Shown piece after piece: positions 10,065-21,959 of a stretch of 64,000 nucleotides of DNA. Each line of letters opens with the position of its first letter. Within the stretch, counting starts at the first letter, position 1. Under the pieces are notes generated by a model. It saw only the letters and a list, made by a program, of their open reading frames with translations, was not told where the DNA came from and searched no databases. The position numbers and the translations under genes were made by a program. The DNA is from Dichotomocladium elegans (lineage: Eukaryota > Mucoromycota > Mucoromycetes > Mucorales > Lichtheimiaceae): contig JAIXMN010000009.1 of NCBI GenBank assembly GCA_025716815.1, positions 558,001 through 622,000 of the forward strand, written 5' to 3'.

Positions 10065-12817
10065 TCACTGTCGGCAAGGCTGGATGGGCGAAGTTGGTGC
10101 AACGGGACATTCATTCTTCTCGTCATCTATCGCTACCTTGCTTGCGATCGATACTGTCTCAGTCTCGACCCGTCTCTCTTTGTTGACGTCATCATCCATG
10201 ACCTCGACCTCAATGGCGTGTTGCGTGCCCGTCTCGCCTTGGTGCTCCTCTTCCTTAATAGCTTCCCGCTTAAATCGATGGATCGAATAATGCTTGGTGA
10301 ACAGGGAGCAAATAAAGCCTATCTTCTCCGTAAGACAAAAGACCTGGGAGCCAAAGAATCATCATCCTCAACTTACCGCACGCGCCAAGGCCGATCAGGA
10401 CATACCAGACGACACGCAGCGCCTTCACGTACTCGTCAATAGCAAGCTCCATGTACTCCTCTGGCAATCCGTTACGGATGAATTCAGGCGCAGCATAGAT
10501 GATTGCGGCGAACTCGCTCGGGACGGAGCCACCAAGGCCCTTCTGCAGAGTCGAGTTGAGAATGGTCGATGCAACTGCGACACCAATGGCACCACCCAAC
10601 ACCCTTGAAAAGTTGTTGAGACCCGTGACCACAGCTATACAACGGATTAGATGTTCCTGCATTCATGCCTCGAGGTCGGGTGAAAGGTGGGGAGAAAGCG
10701 GAAAGAATACTTACCAATATCATTAGGCTCCACAGCAGCCTGCAGGCCTATAATCGTCGACGAGAACATCAACCCCATACCGCAACCGCCGATGACAGTG
10801 ATGCCGTAAATTTCTAAGTAACAATAAGAATTAGATGCACAATAAGAAAGAAAGGCGGAATCCTCCTTTACTTACTGGAAAAACTGATATGGGCATCAAG
10901 GATGGAAAGGAGACCAACCATTAAAGTTAAGAGGGACATGCCGATGGTCATGAAAGGACGATAGATACCAAATTTGGATATTGAAATGCCGGCGGCCGTG
11001 GAAAAAACACAAACCATCATCTGCATCGGAATGAGGCGGATGCCGGACCACGTGGCCGAATCGCCGCGCACGATCTGAAAATAGATGGGCATGTAATAGA
11101 CCACGGCAAAGAATACTATACCAAAGAACACATTGAGCGACAGGACCGAAACCACGCTACGGTTCTTAAACAGTCGAGGGGGCAAAAGCGGTTCGGCCGC
11201 ATACTTCATTTCAACTACCACAAGCACGGCCACAAGCACTCCTGTGAGCACAAAGCAGACCTGGGGAAGTGAAAAGAAGTACGGAAAATCACATGATGAG
11301 TTTCTTTTCTCTAACATGTCTTGGGGAGGGACCTACAATTACGGCAGCAGATTTCCATGGGAATGTCTGGCCACCAAAGTTCATAGCCAAAAGGAAGAGG
11401 GTGGCGGCAGCAAGCACCAGCACATTGCCTGTCGGATAAGAACTGGGATTAAGTTTGAATTGAAACGAGGGTGATGTGTTTCCATACCGGCGTAATCCAC
11501 TCGCTTGAGTTTCTGCATCAGATTTTGCTTTTCGGTAGGCAGATGTAAGAAAATGACAAGTATGACCACTGCAACACCACCGAGAGGCAAGCTGTTGGCG
11601 TAGTTGTACACAGCATGAATAAGCTCCGGATTCTTCTTCTTCTCTGTACCACTCTCCCATCCTTACTTGATGTAGAAGTTCCACCGCCAAGAAACGTAGT
11701 CGGTTAAACTTCCCTAGAATTCACACATCCACTAGCCGTCAGTTACACTGAAGATGTATGCTGTATAATATCACTCACTCCGATCAACGGCCCGAATACA
11801 CTGGATATAGCAAACACGGCGTTGACGATACTAAGAGTTTCGTGTGAGAAAACCAAGTCCGCAGGCTGGCCTGACCGTTTTTCTTCTTACCCCTGATAAC
11901 TGCCTCGCTTTTCAAGTGGAACCATATCCGATATAACAACGAATACCTGAAGCCATTGCGTATATGTGTTAACATTGAATTTATCATTATTTCGAGCGGG
12001 AAAATAAGCTCACCATCGAAAAGATCTAGTTGAAATAAAGAAAAGGAATCAGCACAAAAGGCTATCCCATGGCCTGTAACTCATCAAAAGGTAGAAGATC
12101 ATACTCACACTCGCAGCACCGATACCTTGAATGGCTCGACAGACGATAAGCATAATCATCGTCTAACTCGCATTCTTTTTAGTAATGTTTCGTCCTTTTT
12201 GAGGATGGATAACTACCTTTGAGACACCGCTCAAGACCGAACCCAGCAGAAAAATGAGAATTCCGCCGACGAGAACGTATTTGCGTCCAAAAATATCAGA
12301 GAACTTTGAGAATAACGGTTCTGTCATCAACAGGTCAGTATCAATCACTCAAGAAGTTCTCGAAGAAACTTACGGAAAGCGTCGAGGGTAAGCACATAAC
12401 TGGTGGAATAAAGGATAAAAAAGGTACACGACGTGTGAGCTCATCGGAGTAACAGCCGTAAACGGAACAAAGGTCTCTTTTTTTCACCTGTTTACCACCC
12501 AAGACACGATGGCCATGCCCTCGAAATCTGATCCGATTCGAGGTAGCGAAGTTGCAACAATCGTACTATTGCAGAGAATGGGATCAATTCGAATTCACAA
12601 GTGAGTCTTGCTTTCCACCTTCTTACTTGTCGAGAGCCGCCAAGAACAACGATAATTGAAGGCTGAAAAAGACGATTATCCGTTGAATTCTCGCTTTACG
12701 CTGCTGCTTTTTCTCATCCTTAATCGACTTTTTCGTTGCTACTTCATCGTTGTTGATCTGTTCCGTTTGGGGATTTTCAATGATGGTAGGATCGAGACTC
12801 CTGGTTTCGTTGTCCAT
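10065..12817 (-). CDS. DHA2-family MFS drug:H+ antiporter, complete (MFS2)
   Basis: Fifteen exons (first 12817-12627, last 10318-10065) give 603 aa, the usual size for 14-helix DHA2 proteins. Motifs in order: LDNTIVATSLPRIGSDF at the end of helix 1, SDIFGRKYVLVGG (motif A), CRAIQGIGAAS, VPLEKRGSYQG, GGSLTDYVSWRWNFYIN, NLPLGGVAVVILVIF, MNFGGQTFPW, PPRLFKNRSVVSVL, FQIVRGDSATWSGIRLIPMQ, AVVTGLNNFSRVLGGAIGVA. The C-terminal tail is long, acidic/basic and cytoplasmic. It is clearly a paralog of the gene at 1-2244, with identical intron positions including a 12-nt microexon (12014-12025). All 14 introns here have GT donors. The start ATG at 12817 is followed by a hydrophilic N-terminus rich in K/E, typical of the family. 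Function as a multidrug or toxin exporter is inferred from family only. Confidence 0.9.
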
Positions 12818-13740
12818 ATAATGTATGCTTGAAGAAAGACTTGAGGGGAAAAAAGAGGGGTGGGACGACAAGAAAGAGAGGACGATAAAAGAGGGCAACA
12901 GAATTTTTTTTATTTGATCCCCGAGGGCAGTACTGGATCACCGAACCATCGGGCAAGAAAAAAAATATCCCAACTTGTCGCGCAGCATAAATCACCAGAC
13001 GGGTAAACGAGCCCCCGAATGGCCTTTTTGAGATACCCCGCATCTTTGAATTGTGCACATCGGATAGCACACATCTGTTTTCTACTGCTCCCGACTCCTT
13101 ACACAGATTGTTTCAATTGTACCATTGTGCTCCAAAAAAAGAAATCACATACCCACAGATGTATTTTCCTGTTTGAGAAGCCGAAAGATGCGTGCCTTAC
13201 TCAACAGAACATGCTCCTTATTAATACCGAGCCATTCGTTAGGATGATGTAAAACCCACGCAAATGACAGACGGCATCCCATCCAGCAATGACACACTAT
13301 GACTAAAGTTCAACGTCGGTAACGAATTCCATTTCTGTCGCAGATTCTTTCCCGCGCAAACGTCTGAGATTCATTAATCTTCCGATTAGATCACAATTTT
13401 TTAAAAAAAAAATGGGACACCCTAATCCCACGTGGAATTCTTTTCTGGGGCAATGAGATCAACAAGCAAGCATTGATGCAATACGCGACATCAGATAGAT
13501 GTTTCTTGTTGACGCAACCAGTCCGAATCAGAATCTTCTGTCGCATGGGTGCTGGTCGATTGTAGCCATATTCTCGACTAGCGTATTCTTTTTTATTGAT
13601 TTGATCCCCCATATGTTAGAAACCTGAGTATTTCATATACTGTATTTTCTTTTCAAGCCTTTAATGTTGCCTAGGAACATCGTTTTATGCTTTCCAAATT
13701 TTGCTCCCTCTAACCAATTAAGCAGCGTGGCAAATTAAAT
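12818..13740. other. 5' flank of MFS2; no supported gene
   Basis: A/T-rich homopolymer runs and short open frames with no recognisable protein. It presumably includes the MFS2 promoter. No transposon signature noticed. Confidence 0.4.
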
Positions 13741-13749
13741 TTATCTGCC

Positions 13750-15480
13750 ACGTGGTGTTATTTTTCCTGCTAGCAGCACCCATGGGAAGTTCTTGCACCT
13801 TCCTTATTCACGCTGACACCATCATCCGCACGGCTGAAAATGGTATATCAGGTATGTGTGTTGTACTTAGACCCGCTTTATGGAGATTACGCCCCTTGGA
13901 AGCATTTGTTGTTTCTATTCGCGATCAACCGGAGCATAGATGCTACAGAGACGCCTATTATAGCCACGATCCTTGGTTTCACTTACAGAGATCATGTCAA
14001 CCAGACAGAGGACGCCACGGAAAATCCTTATTTTGACGTTTTGTTTTCTTTTTGATTTTGCTGCTTTAATTTTCTATACTTCATAGATACTTACTTACGT
14101 TTCGAAGGGAGCCATTATCATCATAACAGTCACCTACAAATCGGGCATCTGTCAAATCGCGTCATCCTAGTTTCTTTTGACCTGCTGGCTGTCCGTGTAC
14201 CTGTGCAACTTGGTAGAGCTCGGGCATGCTCAATTCATGCATCTCACAAGGAACACCGGGATACCCGTATCAATGGCTAGACACTTATCATCGGTCTCTT
14301 GGTAGCTCGTAGTGTGGGATGTCATGTATGTTGGAACAGTCCGTATGATGGGCGTTCCTGTACTGCTTCCTCCGAGTGCTCTTGATACTCATGCTGTCAA
14401 TATTGCGCTTGCTTCTGGGCTCCATCAGATTACCATCGGTAGTGACTCCATAGGGTCAGTTTAGCTTCACTTGCTACTAAGGTTTTTCTTTGCCTCGGGA
14501 ATTTTGAGTATGATTCGTACAGGCATGGCGTTTGGCTGCATTGCTCGGAAGGACTTCCTGCGACGTCGATTCTTGAACGCCTTGGGTTTGAGGTCAAGAG
14601 CAACTACAACGTCTTCTCGGTTGGCGAGTGATTTACTGAGTATCTGCTTCGGGATGTGCTAATAGACAATCCACGTGTGCATGTGCAGCTGGCACAGTAC
14701 CAGGGTTCCGGGGAGGAAGCATTGGGCTGATTCTGTCCCCCTCGTCTTCACGAATTTCAGATCATTGAAATGTCTTTTTTTCTGAAAACGTTTTGGCACC
14801 ATAGTCGATGACATCCCCGGTGAATGCATACGTGTTTTTGTAAGCCTCAAGGATCGGAAACAGCTTAATGAGGATGATCTGCGATCTGATGAGGGGTTGC
14901 TTCGATCCAGACCTCTGCGTCCGAAATGCATCTTTGGCCTGGCGCACTGTCTTCGATTCTCTTCCTCCCCCCAAAGCTTGGCGTAACTTATGTTCCTTAC
15001 CCTTGCGCACATTCAGCAGTGTGTTAAAGAATCATCGGAAGTACTCGCCAAAATTGCAGATGGAATTTGACTTTATAAGAAGTCACGACGTCTTTATCGC
15101 TGTAGGCTGCCTTCTGGGACACATCGGTGTTGACATATTATTCACATTCAAGATTTATAGGCCCCATGCAACGATCGCAATAAGGATGGATGTTCAGTTT
15201 AATGAGATTGGTCGACAGTTTGACCTGCTCGCCCATATCCTTCTTCCGGCCATAGTGAAGAAATGTTCTTAAAAGAGTGTCTCGCCGAGAAGCTCACTGA
15301 GTTGGTACATATCCATGGCGAGAAAATGGGTAATCCGCATCTGGCCGTCTATGGACACCTGGTACTTTGTCTTCCATCCATAGACTGCAGAGATATCATC
15401 ATGATGTTAATCTCACCTTCGGCCATAGATGTACTGGTGACTCTAGTCATTACGCTACAAAGGATATGATGAGCTAAATA
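13750..15480. other. coding-like but broken sequence, unclassified
   Basis: Several protein-like stretches appear in different frames. On the plus strand there is YLDPLYGDYAPWKHLLFLF (about 13870), VRMMGVPVLLPPSALDTHAV (about 14340) and LERLGFEVKSNYNVFSVGE (about 14570). On the minus strand there is a basic frame around 15010-14760 (RKGKEHKLRQALGGG). Frames are interrupted by stops, and no intron set I tried joins them. It reads like one or two decayed genes or an old element. I could not name a family. Confidence 0.35.
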
Positions 15481-17039
15481 AAAGAGAAAATCGCATCGCA
15501 GGGAACTGACACATATGACATAATTCTGCAATACGATTGAGCAAGAATGCCAATGATGTATATAAATACGTGCAGCGTTCAGTCATCTCCGAGAGAGTTC
15601 ATTTTCACGATCACTACATTACAGTATCCCTGACAAGGTTACCGCCTTTGAGGCAGGCCTCCATGTGGCTATCCCTGTTAGAAGGCTCTCTTTTGAGAGC
15701 CTCAACAGACAGATTGCTATTTCTTTTTTTAAAGATGCATGTGAGAGTGCGAACGTACTATCAAGCGGTGAGCCGTTAATATAGAATTGCGCAGATACTC
15801 TGACCACTCACTTAACATCGGCGAACCACGATCGGGATGAAAATGAACAAGCGACCGCGCTGACAATTATTGAAGAACACGCATGCGTCGTGAGAGTGCG
15901 TGTGTCTGACAAAAAATACGAATAGTGAGAAGTTGAGAAATTTGATCAAACTTGAATGAGGAATGGTAAAAATATACACGGTCGCTTTTGGGACGGGCAA
16001 AGCAATGCCTACTTCAATGTCTGTTATTTTTAGCTGAACGTTCCATACTATATAGCTCTTCGTTCTCCTGGTTTTTGAACTACAAGCGATATTACAATGG
16101 CCCCTTGTTATAGTGATATTGGTTGCAATGATATTTCGCTATAGGGATTCGCTTTTACGGCACCATATTGACCGGGCAGGGCTTATTCCAATTCGTTATT
16201 GTGATAATTCGCTATATTGATATGATTTGATGGGAACCAAGAGTATCACAATAACGGCGCATTTTCGACCAGCACAGACAGCTAATCGCTACACCGATTA
16301 AAAGCATAATGACAATATCCAAAATTGAGATTCCTGCATCAATTCGTGTACCGTTGCCAAGAATCCGCACAGAAAAGGGATGAACCGAATTACATAGATG
16401 TCAAAGCTATTGCACAATCATGATTGAAATTTAGAGCTATGAAATCCGTATCTAAGGGATCAGTATCCCTTAACAATGATGGGATCACCCACCGTACATA
16501 GGTTACCAATACCAATGCACTTCCATGACGTTTGTTTTCAGTCGTGAAGTGGTGTTTCCTATCGAGAGGACTTCCCGTAAGCTGGATTTGACCCTTCCGT
16601 TTTCATATATCTGTTGCTACCCGGATAAGGCGATCCCGGAACTTATAGAATGATGTCAAATCATGACGTAGTCGTAGAATGTATTTTATTTTATTTCCTA
16701 TTATCTAACACCGAATAAAGTATCCTAAAACCAACTGCACGGTGGACAGAATGATATAGGTATCTTTTGAGAAAGAACGATGATTCTTTAATTTAATATG
16801 TATTGTGTTGGTGGTGATGTTATTGCCAACAGTGAGAAAGTATTCATAACATGCAAGAAGGAAAAGGGAAACATGCTTCCAAGAAAGGAAAGGAGTTATT
16901 TTTCAAACGACAATAGCCCGATTTGCAAAGTATAAGCTTAATTTGGGGGACACGCTCGGATTGACACTGGCATAAACAAGTCCACGCTGCGTCTCATCTC
17001 TTCTTTCTCCTCCTACCTTTGCTACTCTTTATTGTGTTC
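15481..17039. other. intergenic, contains one decayed inverted-repeat element
   Basis: Apart from the element at 16093-16265 I see no gene. CT-rich tracts at 16995-17030 directly precede the next start codon and are typical of fungal promoters/5' UTRs. Confidence 0.45.
16093..16265. mobile_element. decayed copy of a ~175-bp pogo/Tc1-like MITE
   Basis: This aligns end to end by eye with the better-preserved copy at 28243-28419: the left end, the core gatatttcgctatag, the segment tgaccgggcag.gcttattcca and the tail gatatgattt..tgggaacc are all shared. The left terminal repeat is mutated (tacaatggccccttgtta) and the right end is no longer recognisable. It has no coding capacity. Confidence 0.75.
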
Positions 17040-19095
17040 ATGGAAAAGCCGTTGAACAAAAGCAGTAGTAATAGCTCTATCGGATTCGCTACCTACCAGC
17101 TCCAAGATTGCTCCGATCAGCCATCCAACGACTTCGCTTCAATCATCCTCTTCTTTTCGGTCATCGTCATTATCCTTTTATCCTTTGTATTCTACTTTTG
17201 GATCACGCGATGGCATAAAGTTCCTGCTCAGCAGCGACGAGAGGATGAACTCGAAGACCAAAAAGAAATTGACCAACTTGTCGAAAACTTTAAACAACAG
17301 GTTTACACTCTCTTTCGCATCCCACTATGGACCCTCCTAATGCTGCTCATCGTATCGAAACGGCACGGGAAAGCAAGCCCTATCTCGGCCGAGCAACGCC
17401 GCATTCTTGCCTATCGCCTTTATCACTTGCTCTCGTTCACTTTCATGCTAGCTACCATCATCGCTCTTGCCGTCCTCGTTGGCGCCAATACCGCTTCGCA
17501 CAGCAGTCAGACCAGCGGGACACTCCAGGCAGCCCTTTTTGTCTTCGTATTGGGTGTCAACCTCTATTTCATCACTTGCCAACGATGCTACTACAAGGAA
17601 CGCAGGGAACTATTTGGCAGCGATGACGCGCACATGAACGCAGTCTACAAAACTCGATTCGATCGCTGGGACGGCAGAATGTGGTCGAACTGGGTACAGA
17701 TTGCAATTCTTATCATTGAATTTTTCCAGCTACTCGCCTTCCCGCTTCGCGATCTCATTACGGTCAATACGTTCGGCGACGACTCGGACAGCCAGCTCCG
17801 ATTCTTCAGCTTTGTCTCCATCGTTATGAATGCAGGCGGATTTATGCCGGACATGCGAACACCGACATGGTATACGTATTCATTGTGGACCGTTTTCGCG
17901 GTGACCATGGTCAGCTTATTTCTTGCATCGGTTGTCTCTGTTGTCAACCGATGGCGCCCTTATAAAATTCCAGATCGCTGGGTTTATTGGTGCATTCCTG
18001 TGACCGTAATTTTTCTTTTATAAAAGAACCACACGTATGTCGACACACTAAAGTTTTGTTTTGATAGACATTACTGTATATACCTATCCTGGCAAGTGGC
18101 CCTTATGGACATCGCATACATGTATTGTTAATATTTCTACTTTTTTTTTTCTAAAAAGACCAACTTTGTCAGTTCAGCGGCCTGTCAATCCCTCAATGTG
18201 GACGCGAACGATTATGCCGACATGCTACGCTGCTCCGCTCCACATATTTCTCAGCCCGTGTACTTCTGGATGTCTCTTGCCGGTTATGTGGTTGCCTACT
18301 TTTTACTGACAGTTTTCGTATCCAGTTATGAGCGTATACCGGTCACAAATGAGATTGCCTTTAAATCCATCAGCGTCGCGTTTATCAAGAATATGGGTAA
18401 AAGCAGCAGCAGCAGCAAACTGCACCAGCAGAAAAACGGATTGTGGAATGCATAAAGACGCTTACCGCATGGCAACTATTTACTCAGGTTTACTGCTCGC
18501 TATCGTCTATCTTCTCGTAGAAACAACGACAAATCGCAACCGCATGCGCGCCATCTTGTCAATTGTTATCATCTTAACGATGATTTGCTACAATATCAAG
18601 ACACAGCCGTGTTATGTGGACAAGGTAATGGTCGAGATCGGCACATTAGCATCACACCTGTACGAGGCTTAGTAAAGATCTATTTCCCAGATCAACTTCT
18701 TTCGAACGGCATCCTTCAGCTGTATCCTGTGGACATCACTCCTTGTGGCGATTCTCAGCGACACGAATGCAGCTAGGATACTTGGCCCGTTGACAGTCCT
18801 TTGCATCATTGTCGGTGGCTGGGGACTCATCATTGTGCTTTACCTCATAATATATTTTGCGTACTACAAGAGACCCATCGACTACAGCGACGACGAATAC
18901 TTGGCGTCGGCCTCCGAACGACGCAGTATAGCGCGCCGCATGTCATATGCAGAACCACGGAGGCCAACCAGGGCCTTGATACCCCGACACATGGAGCAGG
19001 GCACTATACGTTCTACTGTGCCCTCCGTTCACACTACCACTGAGATGCAAGAGAACATGGTGGGATGGGCATCCCGGTGGTGGCGACAAAAGTGA
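17040..19095 (+). CDS. large polytopic membrane protein, family unknown
   Basis: Five exons (17040-18005, 18068-18091, 18159-18396, 18488-18624, 18691-19095) give 589 aa. The first ATG (MEKPLNKSSSN) follows a CT-rich leader. An N-terminal segment with NKSSSNSS sequons precedes about 11-12 hydrophobic helices: IILFFSVIVIILLSFVFYF, LSFTFMLATIIALAVLVGA, AALFVFVLGVNLYFITC, WVQIAILIIEFFQLLAFPL and others, ending with ILGPLTVLCIIVGGWGLIIV. The C-terminal tail is cytoplasmic-like, basic and S/R-rich. A charged loop after helix 1 (QQRREDELEDQKEIDQL) could be a short coiled coil. Exon 2 is only 24 nt, and the following intron (18092-18158) has a GC donor (GCAAGT), the only reading that keeps phase. 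I do not recognise the family. It may be a receptor-like or transport protein. Confidence 0.8.
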
Positions 19096-19838
19096 CATCA
19101 TTCCTCCCTCCCTCCTACCCCCGGTTTTTCTTTTGCTTTTGTTTTCTTCATCTACTCTTTTGTGTACAGCCGCATAGCATCTACATAATCCCCCTCTCTA
19201 CATATTTTTGTTTTTCGTAGCATTCAATCTTGTCTTGCGCGATATAGCAAGCTTAGTGCACATACATATAGCTGCATCCCCCGTTCATCCATCTCGCAAA
19301 GCCTTGAAAAGTCGCTTTATGGATTGATTACAACATCGAACGTTTCAGACTATTGGTCAATGTCCGCATCTAACAAACATGCCTGCTTGCACAAGTATTA
19401 CACAACGTTACACCGCAGGCCTTTTTGTTTTCTGAAACGCAATGCCAGATTAGTCGGAATTATCCTATCTTCCATGCTGGCAGAAAAAAGAATTAGGATG
19501 AATGAACCCACTCCCCCACCATCGAACGCAGCATTTGTTGTGTCTATAAAGGTCGCTCATGGGATCCTGTATGGGCTGCTCTCTTACCCTTTCTTTCGCA
19601 AGGGAAAAGAAAAATAATCTTGTTGTGTTCACACAGAGTTACTAGTTTTGTTACGGACGAAAATGTTTGCAGCACACGAAAGACGGATCCATCTGTTCAG
19701 CTTACCCATCATCTGTCGAGGCTCGTAACCCTCTTGGTTCCACAATATTCGAGCCCAGGATGGAACTGTTGCCTAAACATGTTTCTTTTCTAGTTCGATT
19801 CACCTTCCACTTGTATTTTGTTTAATTCCAATACCCCA
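19096..19838. other. intergenic between membrane-protein gene and F-box gene 1
   Basis: A pyrimidine-rich stretch follows the stop at 19095 (3' UTR). A 97-codon open frame at 19324-19617 shows no family resemblance. The last 60 bp before 19839 are T-rich, as expected for a 5' UTR. Confidence 0.45.
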
Positions 19839-21571
19839 ATGGAAATCACAATTCCCAAGGGCACGCATTTCCAGCGATTGCCATTCGATGTGCTTGCGCA
19901 CATTTTCTCATTTCTCACTCAGTCTGCCTGTCTTGAATGCAGTTTAGTCTGTCGCTGGCTGCACGAAATTCTCCCAAGCTGTACACGCTCTGTATGGAAG
20001 CAGCTCTATCGTGAAAAACCTATTCCCATAGGGGTAACGCGTTTTCTTGGCTGCCATGTAAAAAGTTTTCAATATGACGATCCAGGCGATAGAAGCCGCC
20101 CAGAAGATATCAAAGCTTTGTATAAGTCATTTTCGAGAGTTGACCTGAGTGGACTTGAAGCCCTTGGTATGTATTCGCGAGGACAATAGGAAAAGCCATC
20201 TAAGTTCCATTTTCATTTTCAGCGTGTCACGATAGGGGTAACGAACAATTACCGGAAAGAGACTACTTTATCCAAGAACTCGGAACAAACAAGCTGAAGA
20301 CATTGTCATTGAAAGGCGAATTCAGTGGTGGCAGCGTCGCGCTGCTTCTCGAGAGAAATGCGGAGCATTTGAGGTCGGTGAAGTTCTCATCCAGGGCCAG
20401 ATGGTCCTTTTGGCCCGTTAAGGTCATGGAAATGCCGCATCTGGTCAAGCTCGAGCTGAATATGCTCCTTGCGCATGATAAACTCAAACACATATTAACG
20501 TTCTGCCCCAATCTTCGGTTCCTCGATATTCCACAGTCCAAGGAAGAAATAACTGCGCGCAGGAAGGAACTCGACATGGTGCTTACAAAATGCCCCCGGC
20601 TCCTTTATCTCGGCTACCGCTACCAGTGGCCACGTCGCTATATGCCGATAGACCTGGACCGAGCACAAGTGGACAAGCCTCGGCGGTCGCAAGACGCTGG
20701 AGGAGATACACCGCGTATTGCCCACCTTAATATAGAAGGCGCAGTCACACATATGGAGGAGACCTTCCTGCCGCTTATCCGTTCTTGTTCGCCGTACCTC
20801 GAGTCCATTGTCATTGATGGATGCGGATGGGAAGATAGCAGCTATGACTATTTCGATTGGTCATGGCTGATAACGGGTGGGGTCCATATGCCGCGGTTGC
20901 GATATTTATATTTCCGTACCGTCCGATTTGAAGCGGATGCATTCGTCCAATTTATCCGACGACATGCAGCCACGCTTCAGGCTGTGGGGATCCACAGCGT
21001 TTCCTTTGGCAGGGTGAACACAGATATCATTGCAGATGCCATTCGGGACATACACCGGCTCGAGCAGCTGTACCATGATAGTATCACTTTTACTAATGAG
21101 AAAAAGGAAGAGATTATTCGATCTCATTGCATGTCCCTCCGTACGCTTCATCTATGTCACAGCATCGCATATATCAACGCACTCGTTTTTTTGCAACTAC
21201 CGCACCTCGAAGTTCTCGAGATTGACTTTCACCGAGTCAAGCCCGCAGACTCACAGGAATATCTTCGTCTGCTGGGCGATCTCCCGGATACCTCCCCCAA
21301 TTTGCGTAGTCTCGCCATAAGCAATCTCGAAAGTATGCTCAGCGATATAATCCTCGAAACCATTGCTCAGTTCAGAATCCTCCGGTCCTTAACACTTTCT
21401 CAATGCTCCGGTTGGTCCGAGACTGGAATGGCTCGATTCACGAAGCTTGTTGAAAACAGGCTCGAGAGCTTTCGCATCGCAAATTATCCGTTCACGATTT
21501 CGAAGCAAACGCAACAACTCATGATTTCCCTTATGGGTTCGCATCGTATTAAATTCACGGATATACTGTAA
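19839..21571 (+). CDS. F-box / leucine-rich repeat protein 1
   Basis: Two exons (19839-20166, 20223-21571) give 558 aa. Residues about 8-50 form an F-box (FQRLPFDVLAHIFSFL ... CLECSLVCRWLHEIL), the Skp1-binding module of SCF ubiquitin ligases. The rest is a run of irregular leucine-rich repeats (MPHLVKLELNMLLAHDKL; LPHLEVLEIDFHRV; NLRSLAISNLESML) that would select the substrate. The ATG at 19839 (MEITIPKGTHF) is the first in frame. The 56-nt intron is phase 1. A second gene of the same class lies 3.7 kb downstream on the same strand and shares the CLECSL segment of the F-box. Substrate unknown. Confidence 0.88.
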
Positions 21572-21734
21572 ATCAGATAACGTCGGTTTCCTTTTGTAGT
21601 AGATCAAACGACAGGTCGACTGGCAATACATACGTACACATAAGTTTACCAAGGGTGACCATACGTACATAGAGATGAGATGTTCGCACAACACCTTATA
21701 TCAAAATTCACTATAACAATTACAATAATGTCGC

Positions 21735-21955
21735 ACGAGATTGTCCATTACAACCGCGGATTGACCCGGATCTTTATAAGCTATGTTTAGTGCTTTTGTC
21801 GTTAGTACCCTAACTACTCTACTGTGAGTCATGTCCTATTGGCGCACCCAGTCAAGGCGGGCTCCTGGATCTTTTGAGCCCTAACCTGCCTACATGCTGA
21901 AATCAACTCCTTTCTATTAACAGGTCATATTCCTATTACCTAATTCGAAGGAGCG
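21735..21955 (-). pseudogene. fragment of Tc1/IS630-like transposase
   Basis: The segment containing tcatgtcctattggcgcacccagtcaaggcg matches, in the same orientation, the relics near 30160, 47915 and 54376. There it encodes the conserved RxDWVxxR-type block before the first catalytic Asp. Stops and indels throughout. It abuts an oppositely oriented piece of a related element. Confidence 0.6.
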
Positions 21956-21959
21956 ACAT

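Noticed and set aside
14868..15272. 134-codon plus-strand open frame in the broken region
   Set aside because: No domain, no splice-supported extension, and an overlapping minus-strand frame is equally protein-like. Left as unclassified sequence, not a gene.
17019..17039. Earlier TTG start for the membrane protein
   Set aside because: TTG starts are not expected in nuclear fungal genes, and an ATG follows seven codons later after a CT-rich leader.
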